Source: Tausonia pullulans
Lineage: Eukaryota; Basidiomycota; Tremellomycetes; Cystofilobasidiales; Mrakiaceae
Direction of reading: 5' to 3'
DNA length: 64,000 nucleotides
Assembly: GCA_951802195.1 (NCBI GenBank)
Contig: OX637621.1
Location: 62,001-126,000, forward strand
Part shown: one piece after another, positions 31,256 to 41,800 of the stretch
Numbering within the stretch: position 1 is the stretch's first letter
Layout of the letters: every line of letters begins with the position of its first letter
The notes under the pieces: generated by a model
The model's database searches: none
The model's input: the letters and a program-made list of their open reading frames with translations, nothing else
Told to the model about the DNA's origin: nothing
Program-made: the position numbers and the translations under genes

Positions 31256-33367
31256 CTAGACCGCCCCGCGGTACACCTCGAGCTTGCACCCCTCTCCACC
31301 AACGCCAAGGATCTCACCGTCCCAATCTCCGCAGAGGAGCTTGTCGTCACCCTTCTTCTCGCCTTGCTGCGTCCGCTCGACACCGAGGAGCGCCTGCTTC
31401 GGGCTTCGGACGTCCCAAACCTTGAGCGCACCGTCATGTCCCGCGGTCGCGAAGAGATGGGCCGAGGTCGGGTGGGCGCGGACGAATGGGATCTGAGAAG
31501 TGTGCGCGTTGGGGACCGTGAGAGAGATGATGGTAGCCTCTGTGTGTATGCGAAGAGTTGGATAGTTTGGCGGAGGTTAGTTATCGCATATTTTTGCCAG
31601 GCGCATAGGAAAGAAGGGTGGCAGCGAGATGAAATCTCTCGCTCTCTTTTTGCGACGCACCATCACGCGTATCCCAGAGGCAGACCGTCCGGTCCGCGTG
31701 CGACGTCACAAGCTGAGACGACCCGCCGGCGAATTGGTCCATATCGAGGCAGATCTTGTCCGACGGCGCTTGCTATTTATTGGCAGGGAAATAGGAGATG
31801 GGGTCAGCTCCGAACGAGCGGTAGCATTTCTTGGAGCACGCCAGCGACCTACCTTGGTCAAGAAGTTGATCTCTGTCTCAACGTCCCATCCTCGGACACT
31901 TCCATCCCACCCGCACGACCAGACCTTCTCCCCCTTCACGCCAGCCTTGTCCCAAATCGCCTTCCCCACGCGCCCAACATGACCCCGCAGGACGACCTCC
32001 GGGGCGGTCCTCCACCCACCCTCAGCAACTCCCTCCTCCTCGACGATCGACTTGTCGAGTTTGCGGCGCTTGACCGCAAGCTTGGAGGGCTGCAAAGGCT
32101 GGGGGACCTCCTTAGAGTGAGAGGACCGCTCGGCGAGGGGGAAGACAGCGAGAGTGCCGTCCCACGAGGAGGTTAGGAGGTGGTTCGACGAAGGCGAAGC
32201 AGCAAGCGACGAAATGGCCGACGTGTGGTGGTGAAGGGCCAGGCGGGAGACGGCCTGAGAAGGGATGCCCTCCTCGGCGGGAACGGAAGCAGCGTCGAGA
32301 CCGGGGAGAGAGTAAACGCGAGTGATGCCATCCATGGAGCCAGCGGCGAGCCAGCTGTCCGAGGGGGACGACGAGGACGATGCGTGCGGGAGCCAAGAAA
32401 CGGAAGTGACACCTCCCGTAGCCTGGCCGGGCGAGATGGTGTGGAGGAGCTGCTGGGACCCGTTGAAGACCCGGACACGCGAGTCGTAGCAGCCGGTAAG
32501 AAAGAGTCTGAGGGAAGAATCCGTTTTGTCAGTCTCCCAGAACATGAGGCCCTGTCGAAACAACGCGCAAACAACAGCCACTGCGCGCGCGCCCAACATC
32601 ACAACTACCCGTCACCCCTGAGCGCATACATCCATAATTTGGACGGGCAAGACACATTCTACAGAATGCGCCCATCTCTACACCTCTGGATGCTCCATGC
32701 TCTCCCCCCGTCTCCTCTGTTTGCCCTGGGCAAATTTCAGAGATCGGTCCAAGCGCAGACAACAAGCTCGGGCTCTCAGAGTGTTTAAGTGCGCTCTAGG
32801 GCAAGTCCGGCCAGATCAACAGTCCTGGACGAGAGTTTTGGACTCTGACCACCTCCGAGAGTGCCTCTGAGAGCGAGAAGGACCAGAGGGAACAGGCGGA
32901 GGACACCGGGGTCTGCCTGTCGCTCGCCTGCAGCGCGTGTATGCACATACGTGGCCACGATGCGACAATAGAGTCCAGCGAGAAAGATAGACAACTCACC
33001 CCTTCTTCTGGACGCTCACGGCGCCGACCCAGTCGTCGTGCTCAAACTCGCCAACGCGCTTCGGCGGGAGAACGCTCTCGATGTATTCGACTTCTGTGAC
33101 CGTCTCTTCCGCCCCACCCGCCCCACCGGCCCTCCGGTGGAGCCACTCGCCGAGACCGCCGCGGACGAGCTCGCCGTCGACGACAAAGTCGAAGGGTACC
33201 GCAACGGGGAGGGCGAGGACCTTGTTGATAAGCTGGGAAAGCTGGAACCGCTTCCAGTGGGCCGGAATGAGGTACGTGTCGCCGGGAATCGAATACTTGG
33301 TGTTCTGGGTGACGAGTCGGATCGGGAGCGAGGCCGGGGTAGCTGAGGTCGGGGCGGCGGTCGCCAT
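31256..33367 (-). CDS. YTM1: Ribosome biogenesis WD40 protein YTM1 (WDR12)
   Basis: The N-terminal NLE/ubiquitin-like domain reads RLVTQNTKYSIPGDTYLIPA, WKRFQLSQLINKVLALPVAV, PFDFVVDGELVRGGLGEWL and EYIESVLPPKRVGEFEHDDW, the standard Ytm1 pattern. WD repeats follow: LFLTGCYDSRVRVFNGS, SWLAAGSMDGITRVYSLPG, LLTSSWDGTLAVFPLA, VWSCGWDGSVRGWDVET, ICLDMDQFAGGSSQLVTSHA, DRTVCLWDTRD, LFATAGHDGALKVWDVRSPK and LLCGDWDGEILGVGGEG, ending KLEVYRGAV. Ytm1 with Erb1 and Nop7 forms the PeBoW complex for 60S maturation and is removed by the Rea1 AAA motor, which binds its NLE domain. Start chosen at ATG 33367; an in-frame ATG near 33463 would add about 32 residues. The conserved Glu for Rea1 contact is likely in the NLE part but was not verified. 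Confidence 0.95.
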
Positions 33368-33705
33368 GCTGGGCAAAGTGTGAAGGCGGGAGGGGGCTAA
33401 AGAAGACGGTCGTTGGAGGAGGACGAACTGAAGCAAGGCGCGAGCCTGTCGTCGAGATTCCATCGGGTTGCAGGTCACGTGACTGGTGCTCTCAATCGCT
33501 CCGGAACATCTTTGACTGTAGCTAAAAAGTTATACTGGACGCCTAGTGGGATTTCAGACTGATGGTAGTGATGTATACGCACACTCGTGGTCGGTAGGCA
33601 ACCAATGGGAGACAGACAGGCGCGAACGTCGTCGCGTCCACCTTCTTGCTCACGACGCGAAGAACCCCTCGTAACACCCACTCTCTCTCACTTACCTCGC
33701 CTAGC
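33368..33705. promoter_or_regulatory. Divergent YTM1/NAA20 intergenic region
   Basis: Only 338 bp separate the two start codons, so the promoters of a ribosome-assembly gene and a ribosome-bound acetyltransferase gene share this interval. No named site is claimed. Confidence 0.45.
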
Positions 33706-34716
33706 ATGTCTATTCTCCGGCCACTCCGAGCGACGGATCTCTTCAAGTTCAACAACATGTGCGGTCGCACTTTAATGTCTTTCTCAGACTGCTATGCTCA
33801 ATGCTGAAGTCTCCTCTGCCTCACCGACAGCAACATCGACCTGTTCACCGAGACTGTGGGGCCTTGTTCGGCTCTGCCTTCGTCGAGAGACTCAGTCTGA
33901 CCCTCTCTTGCTTTAGTATTCGAACAACTTCTACCTGTCGTACCTGTATCGGTGGCCCGACCTCTGCGCCATGCAAACAACTCCGACGGGACGGACAATG
34001 GGCTACGGTGAGGCCAGAGGTTCCTCGACCATCGTTGTCCGATCAAGTCCAACTATATCCTGATCTGCTCGTTCTCTCCTTTTCTGCTCATCTTGTGCAC
34101 GCGTGGGCTGGTTGCTCTTCCGCTTGATCGTCGCCCATTCACACCAACCGCCTTGGCCTCCCTGTCTCCTCGCCGTCTTCTCTTCCTCCCGCTTCCTCTA
34201 GTCATCGGCAAGTCGGAGGGCAAGGGCCGGGATCACCACGGTCACGTCACGGGTCCGTCCCTTCCCAATCAATCATACATCGAGACGATTTGACTCCCCC
34301 CTCCCAACCCCATGCCACACTGCAGCCCTTACTGTTGCCCCCGAGTTCCGCCGTCTCTCGCTCGCCTCCTCCCTCATGCGTCTCCTTGAGTACGCCTCCT
34401 CCTCCCCAACCCACGACGGCTACTTCGTCGATCTCTTCGTAAGGTGCAATAACGAGCGGGCGATCGCGATGTACGAGGCAATGGGATACACGGTGTATCG
34501 GCGGGTCGTCGGTTACTACTCTGGGATGGGGGGTGGGAAAGACGGGGAGGATGCGTTTGGTGAGTCTGATGCTGGTCTGTTCGGGTTGAGCGAGCTAAAG
34601 GCTGACTATAGGGGTAACCAGACATGCGAAAACCGTTAGCGAAGGATAAGGAACGGCAGTCGATTCGACCGGATGGGCGGAAACACCTCGTGTCGCCGAG
34701 CGAGGTCTGGTTCTAA
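33706..34716 (+). CDS. NAA20: N-alpha-acetyltransferase catalytic subunit NAA20 (NAT3), NatB complex
   Basis: Six exons join in phase to 182 residues: 33706-33758, 33831-33855, 33917-34007, 34202-34252, 34326-34559 and 34622-34716. The protein reads MSILRPLRATDLFKFNNINI, DLFTETYSNNFYLSYLYRWP, DLCAMQTTPTGRTMGYVIGK, HGHVTALTVAPEFRRLSLAS (GNAT acetyl-CoA motif), GYFVDLFVRCNNERAIAMYE, MGYTVYRRVVGYYSG, EDAFDMRKPLAKDKERQSIR and ends SEVWF. These are signature blocks of NAA20. With NAA25 (not in this window) it acetylates Met-Asp, Met-Glu, Met-Asn and Met-Gln N-termini on the ribosome. A short Gly/Lys insertion (GMGGGKDG) precedes EDAF compared with yeast and human. The gene is divergent from YTM1. 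Confidence 0.95.
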
Positions 34717-35641
34717 TGGAATGTATTCTAGATCGCATCGTGGGGTGGCAGATGCCGCTTAACCCTCGAGAGGTCATTCTTCTCCGGTCTCTCCGAGCTC
34801 GGGCTACCAAGGAAAGTTAAGCCTCGACCGGTCCAGACGGCGCGCACCAGGAGGGGGTTGAGGGCCGGTGGGTGGGGAGACGAAGAAACCTGTTTGGCCC
34901 AGGATGACGTCCGGCCTAGGCACGGTGGGTTCTCCGGGCCTGCGGACGACGTTCAATCGTGAAGTTGTTTGGCTGGCTCCGGATCGTGCTGATGAGGCGG
35001 GTCAGAATGCGGATCGACATTAAAATCTCTGGTCGGAAGAGGACATCGCAAATTCACTGGGCTTAAGCAGAACCGAGGCGGTAAACAAGTGAAAGGAAGC
35101 CAAAACTGCCATGCTCATGGGGGATCTCCAGCCGAAGTGTTCGGACCTGCGGGCGGCGCGAACTCCAGAGTGAGTCGTGGGTTGTGTTCTCGAAGTCGTC
35201 GAGGAGGGGTCTGGGGCGGAGGAGGGAGCGATCAAGAGGTTAAAACCCTCCGAGTAAATACCCTGGCTGAGGATGTTGCATCGAGCGGCGAGTGGGAGGT
35301 CGTGGAGGTCGTGAGACGGGATACGATACACAGAAAGGTCCTCTACGCTTGATTCTTGACTTGGATACAATAAAAAGTATCAAAAGTTGCCGGTCTCGAG
35401 AATGCTGCTTTATGGTCATATCGTTTTGCTTAATGCATGATTAGATAGAACATCTGAAAAGTTGAGATGCGAATCACTTGGTTGCTGCTTGAACAAGCAA
35501 GAGAAGGTGTGTTTGCGCCGCCTTGACGACGAGTGAAGGCGACAAAGGGAGGGAAACGCGCAAAGACCCGCGCCCTGCCCACCTCACCGCCACCCACACC
35601 TTCCCCCAGCATACATATCTTCTCACCACCCAACTCAGCCC
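34717..35641. other. Intergenic stretch holding a LINE relic
   Basis: Between NAA20 and the RBM39-type gene the only recognised content is the minus-strand LINE fragment at about 34960-35365. The last 250 bp hold the promoter and leader of the splicing-factor gene. Confidence 0.5.
34960..35365 (-). mobile_element. LINE relic (RT 3' part, same family as the 3160-9463 element)
   Basis: On the minus strand YRIPSHDLHDLPLAARCNI, then LSQGIYSEGFNLL, matches the near-intact ORF2 segment RIPLHDLPLLARCNVINQYI. A further match at the DNA level to the region coding PASIRIRKRI is found near 34990-35020. Spacing in between is altered by indels and the frame is broken. The fragment is old and has no function of its own. 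Confidence 0.65.
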
Positions 35642-38254
35642 ATGCCCCACGACGAAACTCCGTCTCCCAAGGCCAGCTCTCGTGTCCGCGAGCGCGACGC
35701 CACTCCAGAGCTCGCCAAAGGGTCCGCCCGGCTCTTCTCGCTCGCCTTGCCCGCTCGTCCTCCTCCGTCTGACGACTCCAACCCCACCGCCGTCGCTAGC
35801 TCGCCCACCCGGTCGCACCACTCGCATCACTCGCGCTCGCGCGACGAAAAGTCGTCCTCTTCTCGCAGGCGGGAGCGCTCACCCGTCGATGACGAGGAAG
35901 AGGAGGCTCGCCGCCGTCGCCGCCGTCGTGAGCGCGAGCGCGAGGAAGAGGAGGACCCTGAGGAGCGACGCAGAAGGCGCAAGGAGCGCGAGCGTGAGCG
36001 TGAGAGGGATGGGGGCGAGAGGAGGTCCTCGAAGAGAGATCGCAGTAGGGACAGCGCCAGGAGTAGCAGCGCTCGCCACTCTGAACCTCCTCGTGACCGG
36101 CCCGACCGGGAGACGCGCGAGCGCGAGAGGGAGAGGAGAGACCGCGAGATGAGGGCCGAGAAGAGGGAGAGGGACGACTGTGAGCTTTATTGGGCTGAGC
36201 CGGCGAGGTGGATGGGCGCCCAGGGGATACAGCTGACACGTCTTCTCGCTCACAGACTATGCCGAGCGCGACCGTGAGCGCCAGCAGGAGCGCCGCTACC
36301 CTCCCCGCTCGGAGAGGTTCGTCTCTGCTCTGCTCTGCCTCTGCTTGTTCATCGCGATGGAGAAAGGTTGACCCGTAGTTGACTCCGTTGTCTATAGGGA
36401 CTTTCCTCCTCGCTCCCCCCCCCGCCGTCGTCGCGGTTCTCCTTCTTACGACCAGAATAACGATGTCAACGCCCTTCTTGACGAGGTTGACGCCGAGGCT
36501 CGCTCCGTCTTTGTCAGCCAGATCCCCGCCAAGCTCACGAGCAGGGACCTAGGCATGTTCTTCGAGGATATGCTCGGCGAAGGCACCGTCAAGGACGCCC
36601 GCATCGTCACCGACCGCATCTCAAGGCGCTCCAAAGGGTGAGTGAACGAGAGAGCCTGAATTGCTGCGCTTCGCTGACTATTCCATCGCTCTCTCAGTAT
36701 CGGGTACGTCGAGCTCTCGACTGTGGAGCTCGTGGAGAAGGCCCTTGCCCTCACCGGCACTATCGTCATGGGCCTCCCTATCATGGTGGACCTTACCGAC
36801 GCTGAACGCAACCGACAGGCCGCTGCGAGCGCCGTGAAGTCGGTCGCCGGGTATGTCCTTCATCAATCTTGATTTCCCTAGTCCACGGACTGATGCTCTT
36901 GTCATCCTAGACTTCCTGCCATCCCCGTTCACGCTGCTGGAGCCATCCCTGCCTCCGTAGCTGACAGCGCCAGCCACCGGGACCGCCACTTTAATGCCGA
37001 GATCCCCTACCACCGGCTCTACGTCGGCAACCTCAACTTCGATCTCACCGCGGACGACATGAAGCAAGTCTTTGAGCCTTTTGGAGAGCTCGAGTTCGTT
37101 GACCTCCACAGGGATCCCATCACGGGCAAGAGCAAGGGTTTCTGCTTTGTCCAGTAAGTGGTATCCTTCCCCTTTCGTGTCAGATCTCGGCACCGACTGA
37201 CCCCACATCTGCTTATCAGGTACGTTAACGTCGAGTCTGCCAAGAGCGCTCTTGCGACCATGAACGGCTTTGAGCTGGCTGGCAGGCAGCGTCAGTCGCG
37301 CCACCTTGTTCAATCTGCAGTTTTTCCGCGTTGACACAACTTACCCTGACAGTCCGCGTCTCCACTGTCAATGAAAAGTCCAACGCCCCTCAGCGGATGA
37401 ACGCAGTCCCCATGAGTGGCGGACTTCCTCCTCCCAGCATCAGTAATCAGGGCGCTATACCCGAGTCCCTTGAGGAACATCATGGTGCGTAATTCCAACA
37501 GCTTTCTCCTGACGTTCGCTGAGCTTCTTTCTGCTTCATCCAGGACAACGCATGGATCACGCTGCCCGCCAGTCCCTCATGATGAAGCTTGCAAGGACTG
37601 ACGTTCCATCCTCGAACATTCATCCCTCGCGTCTGACCATGGTGCCCATGTGAGTCGGGTCCAAGCCTTGAAGACAGTGTGTAGCGACTCACCGTTGAGC
37701 CTCCCACGTTCCTCCTTGAAGCAACAACAAGCCGGTCATCCCCGTTCAACCCTCAGTTTACATCCTTGTCAACAATGTCTTTAACCCTGAGGAGTCAGTC
37801 GACCTTGTCACCGCCCTCTCAAGTCGCTGAGCTGATCATTCTTCTTTGCCTCAATCACTCTTAGGGAGACCGAGCGCGACTGGGACCTGGACCTTGCTGA
37901 CGACTTCAAGGGCGAGTGCGAGAACAAATACGGCAAGGTCTCTAAGATCAAGGTGGAGAAGGAGTCGCAGGTGAATCTCTTTTTCTTCAGTTTCCTTTCT
38001 TCATCTTCCTCTGCCTTTTTCTCCCGCTGACAACGTCCGTCTACTTTCCTGCCTCCAGGGCGAAGTCTACATCCAGTTTGAGTCGCTCGATGGAGCCGGC
38101 AAGGCTGTCCAGGGTCTTAACGGACGCTTCTTCGGCGGACGTTCTCTTGTCGCGAACGTGAGCGTTGACCTTCTCTTTCACCGAACGTGGCTGACGTCAA
38201 TACCGCCTCTCACAGTACCTTCCTGAGATGCTTTTCAAGGCGCACGTCAACTGA
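35642..38254 (+). CDS. RBM39/CAPER-type splicing factor (CC1-like, three RRMs)
   Basis: The first exon (35642-36180) codes a Ser/Pro-rich start MPHDETPSPKASSR followed by a long Arg/Glu/Asp/Ser-rich RS-like domain. RRM1 is RSVFVSQIPAKLTSRDLGMF to GYVELSTVELVEKALA. RRM2 is HRLYVGNLNFDLTADDMKQV, GKSKGFCFVQY and ALATMNGFELAGRQLRVSTV. The third is a U2AF-homology motif, VYILVNNVFNPEEETERDWD, KYGKVSKIKVEKESQGEVYI and NGRFFGGRSLVANY (RxF-type ligand-binding loop), ending LFKAHVN. This order is that of human RBM39 and S. pombe Rsd1, nuclear factors that link U2AF/SF3b at 3' splice sites. About eight exons; the linker between RRM2 and UHM is split by several short introns. The family is clear, exon edges in the linker less so. 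Confidence 0.93.
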
Positions 38255-38876
38255 TGAAACGGGATTTAGGCGCTTCCACCCAGGCTCGCTTTTCAACGTT
38301 AGCCGCTCCCTGTCCATTATCTCCAGCAGCCGGTCTTGACTGTTCGACCCTTTGGCGCTTAGCAGGCAGCCCTTCCCACACAGGCCTCTTACTCGTCTCT
38401 CGATGTCACGTTCTTTTTCGCTTCACCTCAGATGATTCACCCTCAATAACATGGGAGTCCTGAGGGTATGTGCCCTCCTCCCTCCTCGTTCTTCCCCCTT
38501 CTCTCTTGGTAGATCCTTGCCCCTCTCCCCTTTTGAAATCCAGATGAAAGACAAATGTCGGACTGTAAAAACTAGTATCATTTGAGAGCGACTTGTCGTC
38601 AGCTCGCCTGCCGTTGGGCGGCGGCTGTGGGAGACACTGCTGACTGACTGTCGCCTGCTTTAATTCAGTCGACAAATGCTCGGCCTTCTCTCTCATGCAC
38701 GTCCCAAAAACAGAGTCATCTAGATTTCTCATTATTCATCACAGCATTAGGAGAGGGAAAGAGGTGTGCGCGTACCCTTCAAAGAAAAAAACCGCCCCAT
38801 CAAAAATTATGTGCAAACCCCAACCCAGCAGCAAACAGATCCGACCCCCATCCTTCCCTCTCTCACCCTTCATTCA
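38255..38876. other. Convergent spacer
   Basis: The 3' ends of the splicing-factor gene and BCK1 face each other here. No gene or RNA is recognised in the 620 bp. Confidence 0.5.
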
Positions 38877-41800
38877 TCAGCCCCTCGTCGCCGCCCTCCG
38901 TCGCTCCCCACCCGTTGCAGCGCCCATGTTGACTTTCTGAGCAAGCTCCGAGTCCCGCTTCCATGACCAGCCCAAGTCGGCCTGGAGAAACTCGTGTTCG
39001 AGCGCCTCGGCGGCACTTGGGCGGTCCGCGACATTGATGGCCAAGGCTTTGTGCTCGAGGAAGTCGAGCGCCGCTGGGGAGAGGCCAAGGCCGTCCGGGA
39101 TGGGGGGAGCGTGACCTGTGCCGAGGCTGGATGCGGGAGGGAGGGAGGCAAATCAGCAGGATCACCAATTAGGAAAGTTGCATAGCAGTGCACGCACCGG
39201 AACATGATGGCCATCATCTGCGTCAGAAAAGGAGTCATGCAGCAGACTGTCAGTGTGCGGAATAGCAGAAGCGAAGAAGCGAAAAGACACACCTCAAGCC
39301 CCTGCCATGGCCGCTCTCCCGAGGCCATTTCAAGGACAACGCAGCCGAAGGACCAGATGTCGACCTTGGCGCTGTAGCCCCGGCCCTGGTTGTTGACAAC
39401 CTCAGGCGCCATCCCTGAGCGAGTGCGAAGTAAGCGCATGCGCAGGAGAGTACAGAGAAAGTGAGCTGGGACGCACAGTACATTGAACCTTGCATGAGCG
39501 TGCCGTCAGCGTTGTCGTAGGCATCGCTCGTGTGCTTGGAAATTCCGAAGTCGGTAATTTTGCAGACGCCGTCGAGATGAGGGTCGACGAGAATGTTGTC
39601 GCCCTTGAGGTCCTGGGAAAAGTAGGCACCGCATCCTTATCAGGATCGCCCGTGCAGCGAGAGAAGACGGACACCACATACTCGGTGCAGGATGTTACGG
39701 CTGTGGAGGTAAGCGAGACCGGAGAGGATCTGCCGGGAGAAGTGGCGGACCTCGCCCTCTTGAAGTTTGCCATACTTGCGGAAGACGCTGCCGAGGGAGC
39801 CTGGAGAAATAAGAGAAAGGTTTCAACGTGCGTCGAACTGAGATGGAATTGAGCAAGGATCAGACAAACCTCCCGGGACGTATTCGAGGAAGATGGAGAT
39901 AAAGTCCTCCGATTCTTCGCAGCCTAAAGGACAAAACGGCCATCAGTCAATGTGAGACAATCAGAGACAGAGACAAGGAACCCACCCAGGTACTGGACAA
40001 CATTCGGGTGGTCGAGATCCTTGAGCAACTGGATCTCCGACTTAAGTGCCGAGATTGTCAAGGTCTGCCGTGAGTCGGCCTTGTCCGAGTCGGTCTTGGG
40101 CATCTCGACTTGCTTGACCGCAAGCATCTCTCCCGTGGTGGCATTGAGACCAAGGTAGACGCGACCGTACTGGAGATTGAATGGACGTCAGCAGAGGATT
40201 AGTAGTTGAAATCGTCACGCAGTACTCACTGCTCCTTTGCCGATCAAGTCTCCCTTGACCCATTTGAACGTCTCTGTGAAACGGGGCAGTGTCGTCAGAG
40301 CCTTATCTTTCGTGTCAAAAACCGAAGCGCAAATGTGGTACGCACCCGGCTGAGTAGAAGAAGCCTCCCCATCGATCTCCTGCAGAACCGGGATGTGTGT
40401 CTTCGACAGCTCAGCAGGCTTGACCTCCTCGACCCGACTCCCCCACATGCGCGTGCTCCTCCGCCGGACGACGCTCACGGTCGCCGATGCCGGGGCCGCC
40501 TGCTGCTTCGCCAGCACAGGCGAGGGCGCAGGCGGCCGCTCGAGGATCCGCTGTCGGTCCTCGGCGACGCGTCGGATCGACTTGCGATTCCGGAGCCGGC
40601 GCTCGCGGTCGGCCGTGGGCGATGTCGGAAGAGGAAGCTGCGGTTGATCACCCGCGCCGCTACCAACAACATTGGTCGAGACGGCCTCAACAACCTCGGC
40701 CTCAAGGTTGACTTTGGGGAAGAACTTGGACAGGTCTTTGACGACCACCTCGGGCGGCGGACGGAACGACCACTGCTTGGGCTTCTCAAGATTCTGGGCA
40801 AAGACCGTCTTCTTGCGTCGCAGCAAACCCGTCGACGGACCGCCCGTCGCATTGGCGGAGACCTGCTGCTCGTCAAAGGCTTCCTCGTCCGGATCCGCTG
40901 ATGCCGATGTTGCTGGGCCGTCGTACTCGCCCGAGCCAGGCCGAGATGAGGGCAGGTCCCCGCTATGCTCGGCATTTTGCTGGGTCGTATGCTGATCCGA
41001 AGTCGTCTGAATCGGAGGCAGGGATCGGTTGTCGAGCCGGATCGGCTTGGTCATTATGGTGCCGCCGTCAGAGGCGTCGAGGTGGAGCCCTTCGGCAAAG
41101 ATGCCAGCGAGTTCTGCTGAGTTCTTGATCGTCGAGTCGCCGCCGGGGCCAAGGGTGCTGCTGCCATCGCGGTCATCTGGCTTGAGCGTCTCGACCGTCC
41201 CGGACTTGAAACACGGCGGCCGAGGCGTCGACGGAAGGTTAGTCGCCGCCTTGGGCTTCTGAGAGATGAAGAGGTCGTCGTCGTCCTCGCTGCTCTCGTC
41301 GCTCGAGTCGCTGTGCCCTTCGATGGGCGCTTTAAGCCGCTGATGCTGCTGCTCAACGCTCGGAGTGGAGAGTCTTGTTGGCTCTACGTCCGAGGCAGGC
41401 GAGCTTGGCTGGAACATGGGGAGAGCGAGGTTTGGGGACGGCGTGAGCAGCTCTTGGACGTGAGAGCGCGTGTCCACAGCGGAGGCGTGCGGGACGTGGA
41501 CATCAACGATGCCGCCGTACGGGTCATCGTCATCTGCGAGGGGACTGGTACTGGAGATAGGCGTGCTCGCCGAATGGATAAACGCCGGCGGAGGAGGAGG
41601 CAGCAGAGGAGGAGCACCTCCAGCAACCCCACCGATAGCCACGACACCTCGACCGCCGGCCATGTGCCGCCCCAAATCCGTCGAGCCGGACGGCTCCGTC
41701 TGGAATCGGCGGTGACCCGAGGGACCGGGGACATCGGGCTCCATCGAGGCGTGGTGCGTCAGGCCCGGATGGGCTGGCGGGTCGAGCAAGTATGACTGCC